From Amphirosellinia nigrospora (lineage: Eukaryota; Ascomycota; Sordariomycetes; Xylariales; Xylariaceae), in NCBI GenBank assembly GCA_004123355.1, contig SCHM01000003.1, positions 1,178,001 to 1,242,000 on the forward strand: a DNA stretch of 64,000 bases. The letters are read 5' to 3'. A program made the position numbers and the translations under genes. Below the pieces are notes generated by a model. The model had not been told where the DNA came from. It searched no databases and was given only the letters and a program-made list of their open reading frames with translations. This document shows positions 1 through 12,353 of the stretch, in pieces (the stretch's first letter is position 1; every line of letters begins with the position of its first letter).

Positions 1-435
1 ATAAGGAGACAGAATGACGAGGTATTGTTTATGAAAATATTCTCAAATGTTACGGAGTATTCATCTTTTCTTCAGTCTCTTTTCATTCTGACTTGTGCTT
101 AAGTTTGCCTAGTTGGTACGCGAACGCGAATAGCATGATTGAAAGTCAGGGATTCAGCAGTGCATAAGCGATTAAGTCGATGCTATCAATACTTTTCTAT
201 CTGAAGATATTGGCATGACTTCCAGAATTCACTAAGAGAAGAGTACTGAACCATTATTCATACCTGCTCTAAACATGCTGATCTTTAACGTACAGAGTAC
301 CCTAATCAAACACCCATTTCTGTGATATCAAAGGTTTATCACTAGAAAACTGACGAGCGAAATTCTGGACGTGGAACAAGGGTGCCTGGAATCTATCAAC
401 ACTGAAGCAGCGGATAGAAACACACTTCGTCTCCC
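1..435. other. intergenic, window edge
   Basis: No open frame of convincing composition and no repeat is visible. This is the 3' flank of the minus-strand ATPase gene that follows. Confidence 0.5.
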
Positions 436-2510
436 TCAGTTGCTCTCATTGGCTTGTGTGAGGGCCTGAACCCGTTTCTCTGCAAGCATACAAATCCGTT
501 CCGTTGAGATCGTCGAGCCGCTTCTGAGAGAAAGTAGCTGCACGGTCTTGATCACGCTTTTAATCTCGCGGCCATTGAGCGGGATCTGTGACAGTTTATC
601 CAGGGATTCGTCTGTGACATCGAACTTGTCTTGTCCAGCGTGTTGAATGAAGTTGGCCCAGACCACCGCCTGGCTGCGTTGGTGAGATTGTAGTATGGAA
701 GGAATATATCGATGCGTGAATGAAATGCGGGATCAAGACTGGCGATACGGTTCGTCGTCAAGAACATGGTGCCTTGATAGCGCTCAAGCGCACGCAAGAA
801 GATAGAAACAAGTTCGTTGCGCGCAATATTATCGGGGCTGCGCGCGCCTAGAAACACATCTGCCTCATCTAAAAGTAGCATGGCATTCCACATGCAGCAA
901 AGAATTAGGGCGTTCATAAGCCCCTTCTCGACGGCAACAGGTTCAGTCCCAAGTTCAGAGGCACTCATGGTATAAAGGGCGACCCGCGATTTATCAGCGA
1001 TTGCTTCTGCTGTGAATGTCTTCCCAACGCCTGGGGGGCCGAACATGAGAATTAGGAGACCACGGCCTTTATCGGCGATGAAGTCGTCGAACTCGTCGTT
1101 CCAATCAAGACTCTTTGCCTTGACAAACTCCAAGGCCATCTGTTTTTCATCGCCAGGGAGAACCAACCTGTCAAAAGCTTCATCATTCCAAACCACAGGC
1201 TTCAATTCGTCCACGCATAGTTCATACCATTGCTTGCTCTTCAGATCAAATCCTCTGACCCAAGGGTGAGCTATGAGACGTTGCTCATCGGTGAGCGGTT
1301 GGAGGATGTCAACCCGCTTGAAACCATTCTCGGTGATTTTGACCTCCACCTCGATAGCCGCGGGTCCTGGGTCTCCAGAAACCTTCGAACTGCCGTCATT
1401 CTTATAATCGTCGTCGCTGTCCGGGTGGCGATTGGCCTTATCAGAGCCTTCTGTATCGTCGTCACCTGCATTCTCCGTGGCTTTGCCGTTTTCATATCGA
1501 GGAAGAGGCTTCAACTCTGGTTTTACAATTTTCTGGCTCGTGTAATATGCGTATGCGTCAATACAGACCCTTCCGGCGATGGGACGCGATACTAGTTTAC
1601 CTCCTCTCTGGAAACCTTGATCCCGTTCGCTTGCATCAAGTGGTAACCGCGAAGCTGTTCAAAGATCTTTCCGCGATCGATCATAGAGGTCCTATAGTTA
1701 GCCTCGTCTTGTAGGAATGAGATGGGGAAGACTGGAAGCCAGGTAACGCGACGGTAGCCATCATAATATTCGATCGTTATGCTTCTACTGTCAAGCCCCG
1801 TTCTTACACCATTCCAATTAACAAACTCCATCTCAATTACCCAGTCAGGCCCTTGCTCATACTTTGTCACGCGGTATGTGGTTTGGACGCCGTAGAATCG
1901 GGTGGACACCAAAGTATGGGGGGCAAAGATTTGCCAGATATCCTTGAAAGCAATCTTTCCAGTTTCTCGGGTATTGGTTATCAAGACGAGTGATGGGGTT
2001 ATGATTGGGGTTAGGAATTGGAGCAATTTCGAGGCCGCATCGCTGAGAATCGGGTCATTGACATTCTCCTGGAACTGCTTTAGGTTTTCCCATCGGTGAC
2101 ACAAAGGCATCTAACGATGTCAATAAAAACGGGATTAAATCATCATGCACGAGAGCAGGGTGCATTACAAATGGAGGGGCGAAAGTGTAGCCTTTGATGT
2201 CTAAGTCGAGACCTTGATAGTCTTTGAGAGCCTCATTCAAAACCTTCTGCATTGACTTGTCCTGGACCTTGATACTGCTTGTGACCCATTCACCTGTCTT
2301 GTCGTCTTTGGAAAAGACGTGGATTATCGGCACAGTGGCTGTCCGTGCTTGCAGAGCTGCGAAATCATCATAAACATATTTATATTCGGACACACGACGC
2401 TCGCATTTACGCTGGCATTCATGTTCGTACCAATTTGATACTAACTTGGGTGTCGAGTCCGCAGCCAACGGTTCGTCCTTTTCTATAACTTCGTGATGTA
2501 TGGAAGTCAT
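436..2510 (-). CDS. AAA+ ATPase with DUF7025-like N-terminal region, three frame breaks
   Basis: Read from 2510 down to 436. The N-terminal part contains the stretch HRWENLKQFQENVND and a FYGVQTTYRVTKYE segment, which I associate with the DUF7025 region placed ahead of the ATPase in fungal AAA proteins. The ATPase core has Walker A GPPGVGKT (near 1030), Walker B MLLLDEADVF (near 870), sensor TTNR (near 750) and an arginine-finger-like HSRIDIF. Role: ATP-driven remodelling, substrate unknown. The reading frame changes near 2092, near 1595 (the intact continuation reads AGRVCIDAYAYYTSQK) and near 665 (CGGTGG where CGGGTGG would restore ARRVVWANF). The last fits loss of one G from a short run. 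No credible GT-AG intron explains the breaks, so this is either a pseudogene or a consensus-error-damaged gene. It ends with VQALTQANESN. Confidence 0.8.
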
Positions 2511-5500
2511 GATAGGAAAATACTGCCGTTTTGCGTGAATTGAGAGTAATACTGATTATTGTGAAATGAATCTGAGTAACTTAGACACCGAGTCAAGAAC
2601 TAGAGGCTGATATCGCTCGCAGCAGAGATGTAGTAAGAAATGAAGCGACGAGATGAAAAGTGAAAGATGTCCGCTTCTATCATCGGCCAGCCTCCCAAGT
2701 TACATTTCAACGTTGTACGTTGTACCTGCTGGGAAGTGTCGGCTGGAAAAAAGGGAGAAAATTATCCCTCGCTGTTGCCTAGACTCGGTAACCTCGAGAC
2801 AATAATCATCTGAGACATTCGATCAGCTGCGTACCGCCTCCAAACAATACAAATCTAGCTCTACTAGTCTCGTCGGTGATTTACCAATCTGAACCTTTTC
2901 TATTTCAACACTAGAAATTCTGTTGCAAGCAGTTATACTTGTTTCAACCCTCTGTGAAAGCGCTGCCAGCCACTGGTACTGTTCTAACCCCATATGTGAG
3001 TAGGCATGTTGGTGCGCCACTGCGTTAGGTGCTCATGTGTGTTTTTCTTAGTAACTCTGAAGAGATGGTGAAATTTGGCGATTGGCTCGCTCCAGATTCC
3101 GTATCACCCAACGTCACTCAACGTGATGTAAGACGGCCTGCCGCCGCTTCCTGGGGACTATGTGTTGTTTACTGAACGAACTATGCGTGTGTAGAAATGT
3201 TTATATAATAAGTAAGTAGTTTAATTTTAGATTCCCCTTAATCGAAAGCTAGGGTGTTATTTATTAGTTCTTGTGGTATATCGTATCATATCATAGCCAG
3301 TCACTGTAAATTTGACTGGTCTGTAAGATAAAAAGCAGCTTGGTGACTAGGAAGATCTTGCCGTGCAATTTTCAGGGGTCAGCGCATATGAAGTTTCACG
3401 AGGCCGGAGGTTGTGTAGCTCACGTGATAGACCAATCGCGCGTCGAATGAATCGGTATGGCGCGAGAATACATACAAAACAACGCAATGTTTACGTAACT
3501 ATGTTGCACTTAACACGCTCTTGAAGGCTAGGCTCCAGTATACATCTATTTACGTAATAGGACTCGCGCACATTATTTTGGTTTCGCGTATAAACGCCGT
3601 GATCTGTGCGCAGAGCACGGCCACCAGAACCTGCATGTCCGTAACTTTACTTAAACCTGTTTCAAGGTATCAAACATAACAAACTTTCTATTCTAGATTA
3701 GTATAATAGCCCTAAGGGCATGCTATGGTATAACTCCATGTTCACTCCTTTTAAGGCTATCGTACTTCGTACGTTCTTCAAAGCACCGCGGAAGGGCAAA
3801 GCGCATATATTAAGGCACGACGCTTCCCTTATAGGGTCTAGGGGAGCGCGTACACAGTATTAATTTACGCAGTTGGCGGTGTGCGTAGCGGGCGAGACTG
3901 GCATCGATGGGCACTGTGTACCAATCCTGTTGAGAGATCGGAGTTTCATATCTCTTTCCAATGCGAGCGAAAGTACCGATGCAAAATTCTTGAGCGATAG
4001 AGAATATTATTGAAGAGGCTCAGGTAAAACCTTGAATAGAGGTTCCTCATAGCTACGGTCAAAAGTGTCGTGCCCCTCCATATTAGATCGATGTATTATT
4101 GCATGTCGTATTTGGCATCGAAATATGGCCATTTATGGTATATTGGCTTCTTCGAGGGACATGGCGCTTGAGTACTGTCACCAGTAGTGCGGTATCAAAG
4201 TGTGAGACAAGATGCAGGGAGCCGAGACCTCATTATTCTAGGAGCTTCCCTACCACATAGTTGCCTAGTGAGTCATACCAGCACCGGGTATCTGATCAAC
4301 TGTCACAAGGGCGCAGATAGAATGGGATCCATATTGAGTAATAAGCAACTATGGTGCCAAAGGGGCCATATAGATCTAAGTTCCTTTTCCCTCGAAGGGA
4401 GGATTCGAGCCCTTTTTATGCTCAGAATTCTCCTTCCTTTCCTACAGCTTCGTCAACCTCCACGAGACCGAAAAGAGAGACTTGTGTAGCCGGTGAGGCG
4501 AGTGTCTCGGTGTTCGAGTTCAGCTTCGGTATCTGCTTGAGACTCACGATAACTTCGTACGACTGCTTCAGCCTCATAGGGTAGTATTTAGCGAACTCCG
4601 TGTGGGACCCTGTGTGGCACTGTATTGCGCACTCGCCAGGATCCGTGTGACATCAACACTCAAAGTACCGGGTGTGCGATCAAGATGCAGATGCGAGCTC
4701 GTGTAGGGGACATAAGCTTTATACGGGACAGTGCGCTCTTTGTACTGCTAGTTTTTCGTGAGCTTCGAGCCGTCGAACGTCGCTGCGACGCTCCTATACC
4801 TGTGGTAATATCTGTGTAGGTGTTTAATGACAGACTACGGGTAAACATATTTAATAAGCACGTACTCTCACAGCTCTTTACCAGGCCACTCCCGATTGGC
4901 ACCAACAACTAGTACACATCGTTCCCTGTGTGACCGAATGAAACTCACTGGTTATACGTAGTTCCTCCGTCCGAGTGATCTCCGTTAAGTGATTTTTTAG
5001 ACGATGAGCTAGACGGGAAGGGATAGTGAATTGGCCCAGGGTGACTGGGACCACTAGAATGGAGGTAATCTACAAATTACTCATCCAATTCGAGTATCAG
5101 TCACCTAGATCTAAGGGGAATCGTTTGATTGAAGGGAACGCAGTATATTGATAAAAATTCCAAAAATAAAAAACTCCGTGCTAAGTGTGTTGAGTACAAA
5201 GTGAGACCTTCAAGGGATATTTTGTGTTTTTACAGGTCCCATCCCTTAGTCATTTTACCCACTTGCTTACCCCTGGGACCTAATTTGCCCAAGTATGCCA
5301 CTCGCCCTACTTCAATAGGTGGGTGTAAAATGCCTTGACACTATCCACTTTGCTCTGGAAAGGCTCGCAAATGTGATTAAATCGCCTCTACCGCAGATAT
5401 GGCATGATTATCTCTTAGATCCGACACCCTTATGAAGCCACCATGCTAAGAACCTTTATCGTAGGCAAGGTGTTCGTCACCACCTTTAACCTAGGGGTTT

Positions 5501-6968
5501 CTTGCTTAGCACGCGTAATGTCACAACTGAAGAATAGACGAAGCTAGGCCGAATCAATACCACCCGTAAAGCCGTTGGTCTCAGTATCCAATTGACTGTA
5601 ACCCTTGACGATATAACTAAACCCAAAAATAGCAACAGCGCGTCGTTCAGCTCGTTCGCCTTATCTAAGACATCGACTTGCCCGCGTGCCAGAATCTTCG
5701 GAACCTTTCGCCCATATCCGACACGGGCAAAGATCCCACCAAGAACCCCGATTTCAACAGCCGCATCCGCACACTTATTGTCGAGGCAGATGATCCAAGA
5801 AACAATACGCTCCTGCGGAGCATGGGACAGATTTACACTAAACAGCAGTACGATGCCAGTCCGGCATTGGATCAATACTTATCGCTCTTGCACTCGACTT
5901 ACCCTGACTCCACAGCCGCAGTCATCCCACCTCATCAGAAGTTTACCGCACTTACGGTTGATCAGCTGATCTACTTTGGGCTCTTCCTTGTTAGTAAAAG
6001 AGAGATTAAATTTAGTTGAAAAGGATAAATATTGTCGATATTTGGCTCGGCTTTCTTCTATAAGATAGTAGCTGATTTTATTTTGGGCTCTCGCGCTGGA
6101 AGGGTGTTTAAGGAAGCGTAGTTCAATATAGCCTGGGTAACGCGAAAATATATTTGAAAAGATATTTGGCTATTGAAAAGGGTAAGCCAAGTTGGTAGAA
6201 AACTACTATAACTGACTTTGCTTGTCTCAGAATCTTCAGTATCTCTTTCGCCTGTTTTTGTATACCTGAAACCGTAGTGTAGTAGAACATATTCTAGTTC
6301 TGACCGTGCAGCTGCAATACACTAAAAGCAGCAAGAATAATGACGCGGTCACACAAGTCACGTAACGGGCGTCTTGGTTATCAAGGATCTAGTCGAAAAG
6401 GGTCGTTGATACACTTATGACTGTTTTATGACTGTTTGAATGCTAGATACGCTGGCTATGGCATACCATGGAAATGAACAAATTGTAATTTTGCGCGACT
6501 CGTTTCAACCTAAAGTGAGGAGGAAGAGCATGTTACCCAGCGACCCCCTTTGTTTACCATCTTTTTTATGCCCATTTCAGACCCTGCCATTGGAGACCAA
6601 CGCATACTGTTATTATAGACGCCGTTATTATTTCACAAATGATATAAGAAATTGCCATGCAAGCACGCCTCACGATTTAAGCACTATAGGCTATTTATAT
6701 TTCCCGGGGAAATCTATCAACGACCCCGCCCGCATCGTCGCCCTGCAATCCTAAATTGGAACTCCGATATTGATTAACCTGAAAAGGTACTTTGGTGGGA
6801 ATACGGGACGATGGGCCCCGTATCCTCAATTCAGCATGCGACGTTGGATTAAGTAATTGATGTGTAGCAACAACATATACCACCAAATACACTACGGCCC
6901 TTCTTTTTCTTCTGTTCTTCAATCTCAGTTGCCACCGCGCTTCTGGACTCAAGACGACTGACGCAAGA
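2511..6968. other. 4.5 kb gene-poor interval
   Basis: Only short, compositionally random frames are seen. The part next to 2510 is the likely promoter of the minus-strand ATPase. A short perfect palindrome, ATTTCC-CGG-GGAAAT, lies near 6700. No transposase, reverse transcriptase or terminal repeat could be recognised by eye. One frame at 5678-6019 is listed separately. Confidence 0.4.
5678..6019 (+). CDS. possible gene fragment, unknown
   Basis: A 113-residue frame with ordinary protein-like composition (for example RIRTLIVEADDPRNNTLLR and DASPALDQYLSLLHSTYPD). No family is recognised. The opposite strand is open here too, so this may be a relic of a larger decayed gene or chance. There is no obvious start context or splice sites. 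It is kept only because its composition differs from the surrounding noise. Confidence 0.15.
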   Translation: MPACQNLRNLSPISDTGKDPTKNPDFNSRIRTLIVEADDPRNNTLLRSMGQIYTKQQYDASPALDQYLSLLHSTYPDSTAAVIPPHQKFTALTVDQLIYFGLFLVSKREIKFS

Positions 6969-8190
6969 ATGAAGGCGGCGTTTTTTTCGGCAGTTCTCAC
7001 CGGCGCGACGACCGCCAATGCGGCAGGCCGCCATGTCGCGAGAGCAGTCAGGTCGCAGACAGCGCATACCTGTAACGCAGCTGGTGGTGTGCTTGTTAAC
7101 TTCGAGGACGATATGAGCGTATTGCACACTAGATTCCCTGACTTGAATCTCTACGTCGACACGCCATCTCATGGGTTCCCCCAAGTTATTCCATTATGCA
7201 TTGCATTGCGACGGCCGAGTTTATCGAATCGGATTTTGGCTCCGGTTATATAGAAGACCAAGCTCGGTTCGCTATCTCAAGTGTGACTTGGTCCAATAAG
7301 AACCTTACGCTAGAGAAGGGCGACAACTTCAACACCTTGAGGGGGAAAGTTGATCTAATCAGGGACGAGAACAATAGTACAACCGCGAACGGTGCGGTTG
7401 GAATAAATCGCGCTAAGTCCAATTTAGTGAGTGAAATTATTACTGTTCGCGCGTTTCTCTCACTCAATCTTTCCACTTTGCCATGCCAGCTATTGCTACC
7501 ACGAACTTAGTGGCTGATCTGTGTTTGGTGGTAAAACAGGTCAATTTACAAGTGAACCCCGCCACAGGGGTAGATAACCCTATCAGGGTGAATTTACATT
7601 TACCGCCAAGAACCCCAGTCCAGTTGTAAGTAACGCTGTGCTGTCCTATGTCGGTGTTGACGACCATTCAATTACATGGGTTGTGTGAATAATAGATCGA
7701 GCGACCTATTGGGTCATTTATGTTGAACAATTACAATCATGCAGGAATTATTACAGCGACAGAGCAGGGCGGATCCGACAGGTGTCAAGCTTCATCATAA
7801 TCTTGCATGTACAATTTCTGACAGGGGTATTTGCACAGTTTACTCCATGCTTCAACGGGAGGGGAAATATCGCACTAAAATTTGACTTCGACATATATGC
7901 GACGACTGTTGATGGCGGTGTGAGTTCAGGTATGAAACCATCGAGCTTTACCTGATTATCCTCAAAACTTATGCCGTCCACTATCCATCACTAGATAACT
8001 TATAGAATTTTCGATAACCGATTTTCCTACAGGTGGTTGGGACGTGGATTTTGAACTCGTCTACGAGAAATGTCATTGGGCGCCCTCAGACGACAGTTGG
8101 GGCCAGGTGAAGATACGTGATTACGAGGTTTGCAAGTACAAGGAGACAAACCAGACGACGTTGATGAGGGGTCTGCGTCGATTTTATTGA
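6969..8190 (+). pseudogene. remnant of a secreted protein gene, unknown function
   Basis: It starts with a signal-peptide-like sequence, MKAAFFSAVLTGATTANA. Protein-like segments follow on the same strand but in changing frames: ESDFGSGYIEDQARFAISSV with LTLEKGDNFNTLRGKVDLI (7213-7370), GEFTFTAKNPSPVVSNAVLS (about 7588-7650), NIALKFDFDIYATTVDGGV (about 7865-7925) and GGWDVDFELVYEKCHWAP (about 8034-8090). The beta-rich pattern resembles fungal cell-surface or secreted proteins, and a choice-of-anchor-like domain is one guess. Some changes could be introns (an acceptor-like CCTACAG ends near 8033). Several cannot be joined without base changes, so a decayed or error-damaged gene is most likely. 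Confidence 0.4.
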
Positions 8191-9400
8191 AGTTATAAGC
8201 TGCAATAAAACTGCCTCATCCGCATGATTCTTTTTGGCACCTTTGCCAACCTTCATGTAATAAGGGTGATTCAATTCGAGGTTAAACGGGGCAGCCTAGA
8301 CAATGAATGCATATTCTAGCCCTATTTTTGCCTTGTGATATCTCTATAGATTCAACAAATAGACAAGAGCGAACAAGGCAGGGTGTTAAATTGCACCGAG
8401 TGAGCCCTAGGGTCTTGGCAGGGAAGATAAACTCACCATCCCGTATCCCGTAATAATTATATGAATAATCAGGAAGCTTCCGATTCTAATTTACGGAGAC
8501 ATGATTTGCGAAAGAAAGTTGATGCGATTGATAAAAGAAAGCTAACTACTAAGTGTAAGCAACTCGGATTTAACACGAATTACATTAATCTATCGAATTT
8601 AGGAGCTCACCTTGTACATTTTGCCAAATTGTCAGGTGACACTGATATGTCGCTTGCATTATGTAATTCGTAAACTCTTCATGGCGGTGATGAACGTGCG
8701 TTTTCAGATGTACTATCCTCGACAGGAGGTCCCCAATAGTCCACCTGCTCTGCCATAGTCGAGTGTAGTAGACTGCTTCATCACTTGTCCACTGCGTATC
8801 ATTTAATGCTGAAATATGGATGACTTCCGGGTCGACACCAATGATTCAGAGGCCCAATGAGGAGACTTAAAAGGAAGTGATTACACATCTTTTGTAGTCA
8901 TCCGAGGCCTTCTCTTCCCCATATATATAGATATACGACCTTTTTGCAATCAGATGAACTAACCTACGCGGACTAGCCATTTTGCACTTGTGTAGCCTTT
9001 GAGAACAGCCTCACTTGGCAGTCTCCGCTTTTACAACGTTAGTGATGGACCTGTGCCAATGGAGACACATAATCTAGGGACTTCATCGTCGGACCGTTAA
9101 AATTTCCGTTCAGAGTCAGCTATTCGAGCTAGGCTATTATGCACGACTGCTTCGTATCTGGTCGGCATGTATTCTATTTATGTCTTTACAGTAAACTCAA
9201 GGCTCATACAATCTATTCTGGGCTGTTAACTGCGGTCGCCATCTCCGTCGATTGACTTTCTAGCTATTCAACCACAAGACTTCACTTCGCAAAGTAGAAA
9301 GAGTGATTAGCCACACAATCCTATGAGGAGGGCACTGCTACTAGTCCCCAGCCAGAACGGCACCACTATTCCAATGATTGCCCTTTACTGTCCTCTCAGT
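8191..9400. other. intergenic, nothing recognised
   Basis: No supported gene. A 70-residue frame at 8461-8673 is lysine- and asparagine-rich and has no recognisable motif, so it is not called. Confidence 0.35.
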
Positions 9401-9590
9401 CCATACTTTGACTGCAAGGTTGTGTGTCCGGTACAGGTTGTGTGTCCGGTACAACATCCCCATACATATAGGTACTTACCCCCGAGTATTCGTTGCAAGG
9501 TTGTCTGTCCGGAATATCATAGCCATACATATAGGTACTTACCCCGAGTATTCGTTGCAAGGTTGTCTGTCCGGAATATCATAGCCATCC
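9401..9590. repeat. short tandem repeats, 62-63 bp and 18 bp units
   Basis: A unit beginning CATACATATAGGTACTTACC starts at 9461 and again at 9524. A third copy starting at 9586 breaks off at once, giving a period of 63 then 62 bp; the first copy has CCCCC and the second CCCC. Just upstream an 18 bp unit, GGTTGTGTGTCCGGTACA, is present twice (about 9418-9453), and related GGTTGTCTGTCCGGAATA words recur inside the longer unit. It lies just past the 3' end of the minus-strand FHA/kinase-like gene. Confidence 0.8.
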
Positions 9591-9705
9591 GTGAATTGAT
9601 TCCGAGGGAATATGTCGAGAAGCTCGCCATTATCCTCCAGACTCTCCGCCCGTATACCCTGATCTGTCTCCTCTGCAGCCGGATCTCTTTCATCTTCTTC
9701 TTGAC

Positions 9706-11577
9706 TTACCTCCTCGGTGAGGTGTTCATTTTGTGACCCTGGGACCCATGTTCCCCTTCGTTGTCTTCCGACTCAGTCTCCTCGGAAATTTCTTGCTGCG
9801 AGTCTGGAATGGTTGAGACGCCGCGCTCACGAGCAGATCTGCGGGAGCCCTCCTCACTTGCGGCCGGATAAAGAGTGGGTTGATCAGTTAGGCCCACCCG
9901 CTTCCTCTTCTGACCTCGGCTACTGTCGCGACAAGGCAACAATCCATGCGTCAAATGGTCGTAGCACTCGTTAACCGTCCACCGCTCATCAGGTTCAGGA
10001 TCTAGTAGTCCCCGAATCATCTCCTGAACGAAGTTAGGTACCATATCTAGTGAAGGCATCGCAACGTCGTCCTTCCATCTTCTATAACTTTCGAGGGCCA
10101 ACGAAGATTCCAGCCCGGCTGCGTCCATCCTCAAATCATACGCGGTTAGCAGCCGTAGTGCTATTATACCGAGGCTATAAGCAAGGGCTGGGTAAGAGTA
10201 TCGGTGCGGTGGCTTGAGCCTCTCCTCGGGTTTATACATGGTCTGGGTGTCGGGGCGGTCCTCCAAGTATTTCTTTCCTCCAAGTCTCTCTGATTGCTCC
10301 AACCCGGCGATTTTAGCTAGGACACCGCCTCCTTCCTTCTCCACCATGATAATATTCTCCGGGGTAAACGCTGTGTGCACGATCCCCTCAGATTGGAGAC
10401 AAGCTAGTCCGCTCGCCAAGTCTCGGAGCACAGCGTAGCTATCCTCGGCATTTCTCATGGGGTTCACTCGGAGGGAATCTTCGAGGGTCATTGCGCGTTC
10501 CATTTCGATGTGCTCTGTAATGAGCCATGGTACTTCCGTGATATTCTTCTCATAGCCGACCCCTCGGTATACGCCAATATCAAGAATAGTGAGTATGTTG
10601 GACTATAAGGCACTCATGGTCAACTTTGAAAATTCTTCCACTCCCTTCTTTATCTGACGATCGTGACTTACATGCCGCAAAGACCCCCCGTTCTCGAACG
10701 CCTTCCTATACCCCTGACATGCCCCTAATGCTACCCGGAGAGTTCCCGATTCGATTGGCGGCACTGTCGCAGAAAATTTCGAAGGCCCATTCCAGACAAC
10801 ACAGGATGGTATGACAGACATACCAGGAGGAACATTATACTCTAGGCATGTGTAGTAGTCATCATGATATAACCCAACTCGGGTGTTGCCGTATCGAGTG
10901 TCAACTCCGCTTCGGATGTTGGGAAAGTAACCCGGAAGTTCAGCAGTGATGCTCCGCTCAAACTCAGTTGCCGCTGTCCTTTGTTCGATCAGTTCATCCC
11001 CTGTCAAGCTTGGAGACCACACCTGAAGTTTCAGCGGCCCACAGGTAAGATCGACTGGCCGGTCGAGGGGCAGTACATCGCCAGCATTGAGGAGCACTGG
11101 CTCGTCTTCATTGTGGACGTAACGGACGGCGACTGCGCCCGCTACACACGTCAACCTCAAGACAACAGGCGCAGTGACTCGAATGCGCGGAACGAGCTCG
11201 ATAGTGAAGTGCTCCCTACTAATTCGACTTCCTAAATGGCTGACACTTAGCTGAAAGTCGCAACGCGATTGGTCTTTTCCAACCCTAGCCCTTTCACGGA
11301 AGCCATCGTCAGGGGAGCTATCAAGCGCTCCAAATACCCAACTTCCGTCTCTCTTGGGCTTCTTGCTGAACCGGAGCGCATATATTGGATCCCGACGATT
11401 TCTCAGATTCAGTTCACCGGCCCAGGGGGGATTGGGGTTTTCGGGCTGGTGGACGGGGATGAACTGGAACTCTCTGTTCCACTCGAGAAACTGGTTCAAA
11501 TTGGTGCGAGAGCCTGTTGGGAGAATCCTCAAAAGACATACAATGTCGCTTAGCGAGTGACTGCTTGGTCCGACCAT
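9706..11577 (-). CDS. FHA domain - pseudokinase fusion with an in-frame TAG
   Basis: The start was chosen at the ATG at 11577 (MVGPSSHSLSD), because upstream residues are serine-rich and non-conserved in character. The N-terminal third is a forkhead-associated, phosphothreonine-binding type domain: RARVGKDQSRCDFQL then SRISREHFTIEL. A kinase-like fold follows. The VAIK position reads RVALGACQ, the catalytic loop is HTAFTPENIIM instead of HRDxKxxN, and the DFG position is AGLE, so all three catalytic positions are lost. The C-terminus carries a basic KRKR nuclear-localisation-like stretch and RRSARERG. A TAG at 10603-10605 interrupts an otherwise continuous frame; 33 further codons lead to MERAMTLED. 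Likely role is scaffolding in nuclear phospho-signalling, an inference. It has no visible introns. Confidence 0.75.
10603..10605 (-). other. premature TAG inside the FHA-pseudokinase frame
   Basis: The flanking codons read EFSKLTMSAL, stop, SNILTILDIGVYRG in one frame. A CAG to TAG transition would explain it, because LQSNIL fits the usual kinase position just before the N-lobe strand. No intron of plausible size removes it. Confidence 0.75.
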
Positions 11578-12353
11578 CTTGAAAGGGTCTAGGTTAGATG
11601 CAGAGAGAGATGGACGGTATCCGGATAGTGCAGAACTAATACGAGAGGTGACTGCGTGATCTAGAAGAGAAGAGAAGTGAGTGGGAAGGTAACGAGTAAG
11701 CAGGTGATATATGCGGGGTACATGTAAATAGGGAGGCGAAAATAAACATTGTGCTACTCGAGAGAGATGGCTTGCTACTAGGGAGGAGCGGTGGACCACA
11801 TACATGGTGTGTGGTGCAGTTTGGGATTCTGATGTGTAGGCGCGTATGTATTGGACGCCATCTCTTGTGCGTAACAAGGACAAGGCGAACATGCCGGCTG
11901 TTTGTCCCTTGCTGACCTATCGTAATGGTCACGGACAGAATATATGAAACTGGGCGCTCTATCTAACACGCACACAAACCACACAATACCGCCCTCACAC
12001 CGTCTCTCGACCTAATCAAATATTATCTTGAGACACAGGACTTTCGTCATACAACTCCTCCATCCACCCCTGACCCTAATTCACGCCGTATTGTACACTG
12101 TAAACTTTTCTGTTATGCTTGGTGCTTGCTTGCTCATATATGTAGAAATCAGAACAGAAGTTAAAACTTAAACTTTCCCCAGCTTTCCCCATCTCCTTCC
12201 GGTCATCACAGACACTGGACTGTCGGTGGGACCGTTTGTTCCCATAGTTCTTGGCTGAGCTTTAAGGGGAGGAATATGGAGAATAGTCACGGCAAAACGA
12301 TCAGCCGCTTCCTGCCTATGTACTATATCCTTAACAAATTCTCCGCCCCTCAA
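11578..12353. promoter_or_regulatory. upstream region of the FHA-pseudokinase gene
   Basis: The 776 bp between two minus-strand genes holds the promoter of the FHA gene and the 3' flank of the next. The frame stays open upstream of 11577 to about 11892, but that stretch looks like leader sequence. No specific site is recognised. Confidence 0.4.

Noticed and set aside
4391-4420. tRNA-like word GGATTCGAGCCC
   Set aside because: The reverse complement lacks the conserved TTC of the T-loop, the stem does not pair, and no anticodon arm follows.
8461-8673. 70-residue frame MNNQEASDSNLRRHD...
   Set aside because: Low-complexity charged composition and no recognisable family. Length is within chance for AT-rich sequence.
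9401-9590. CRISPR-like repeats
   Set aside because: The units are contiguous with no spacers, too long, and the window is eukaryotic.
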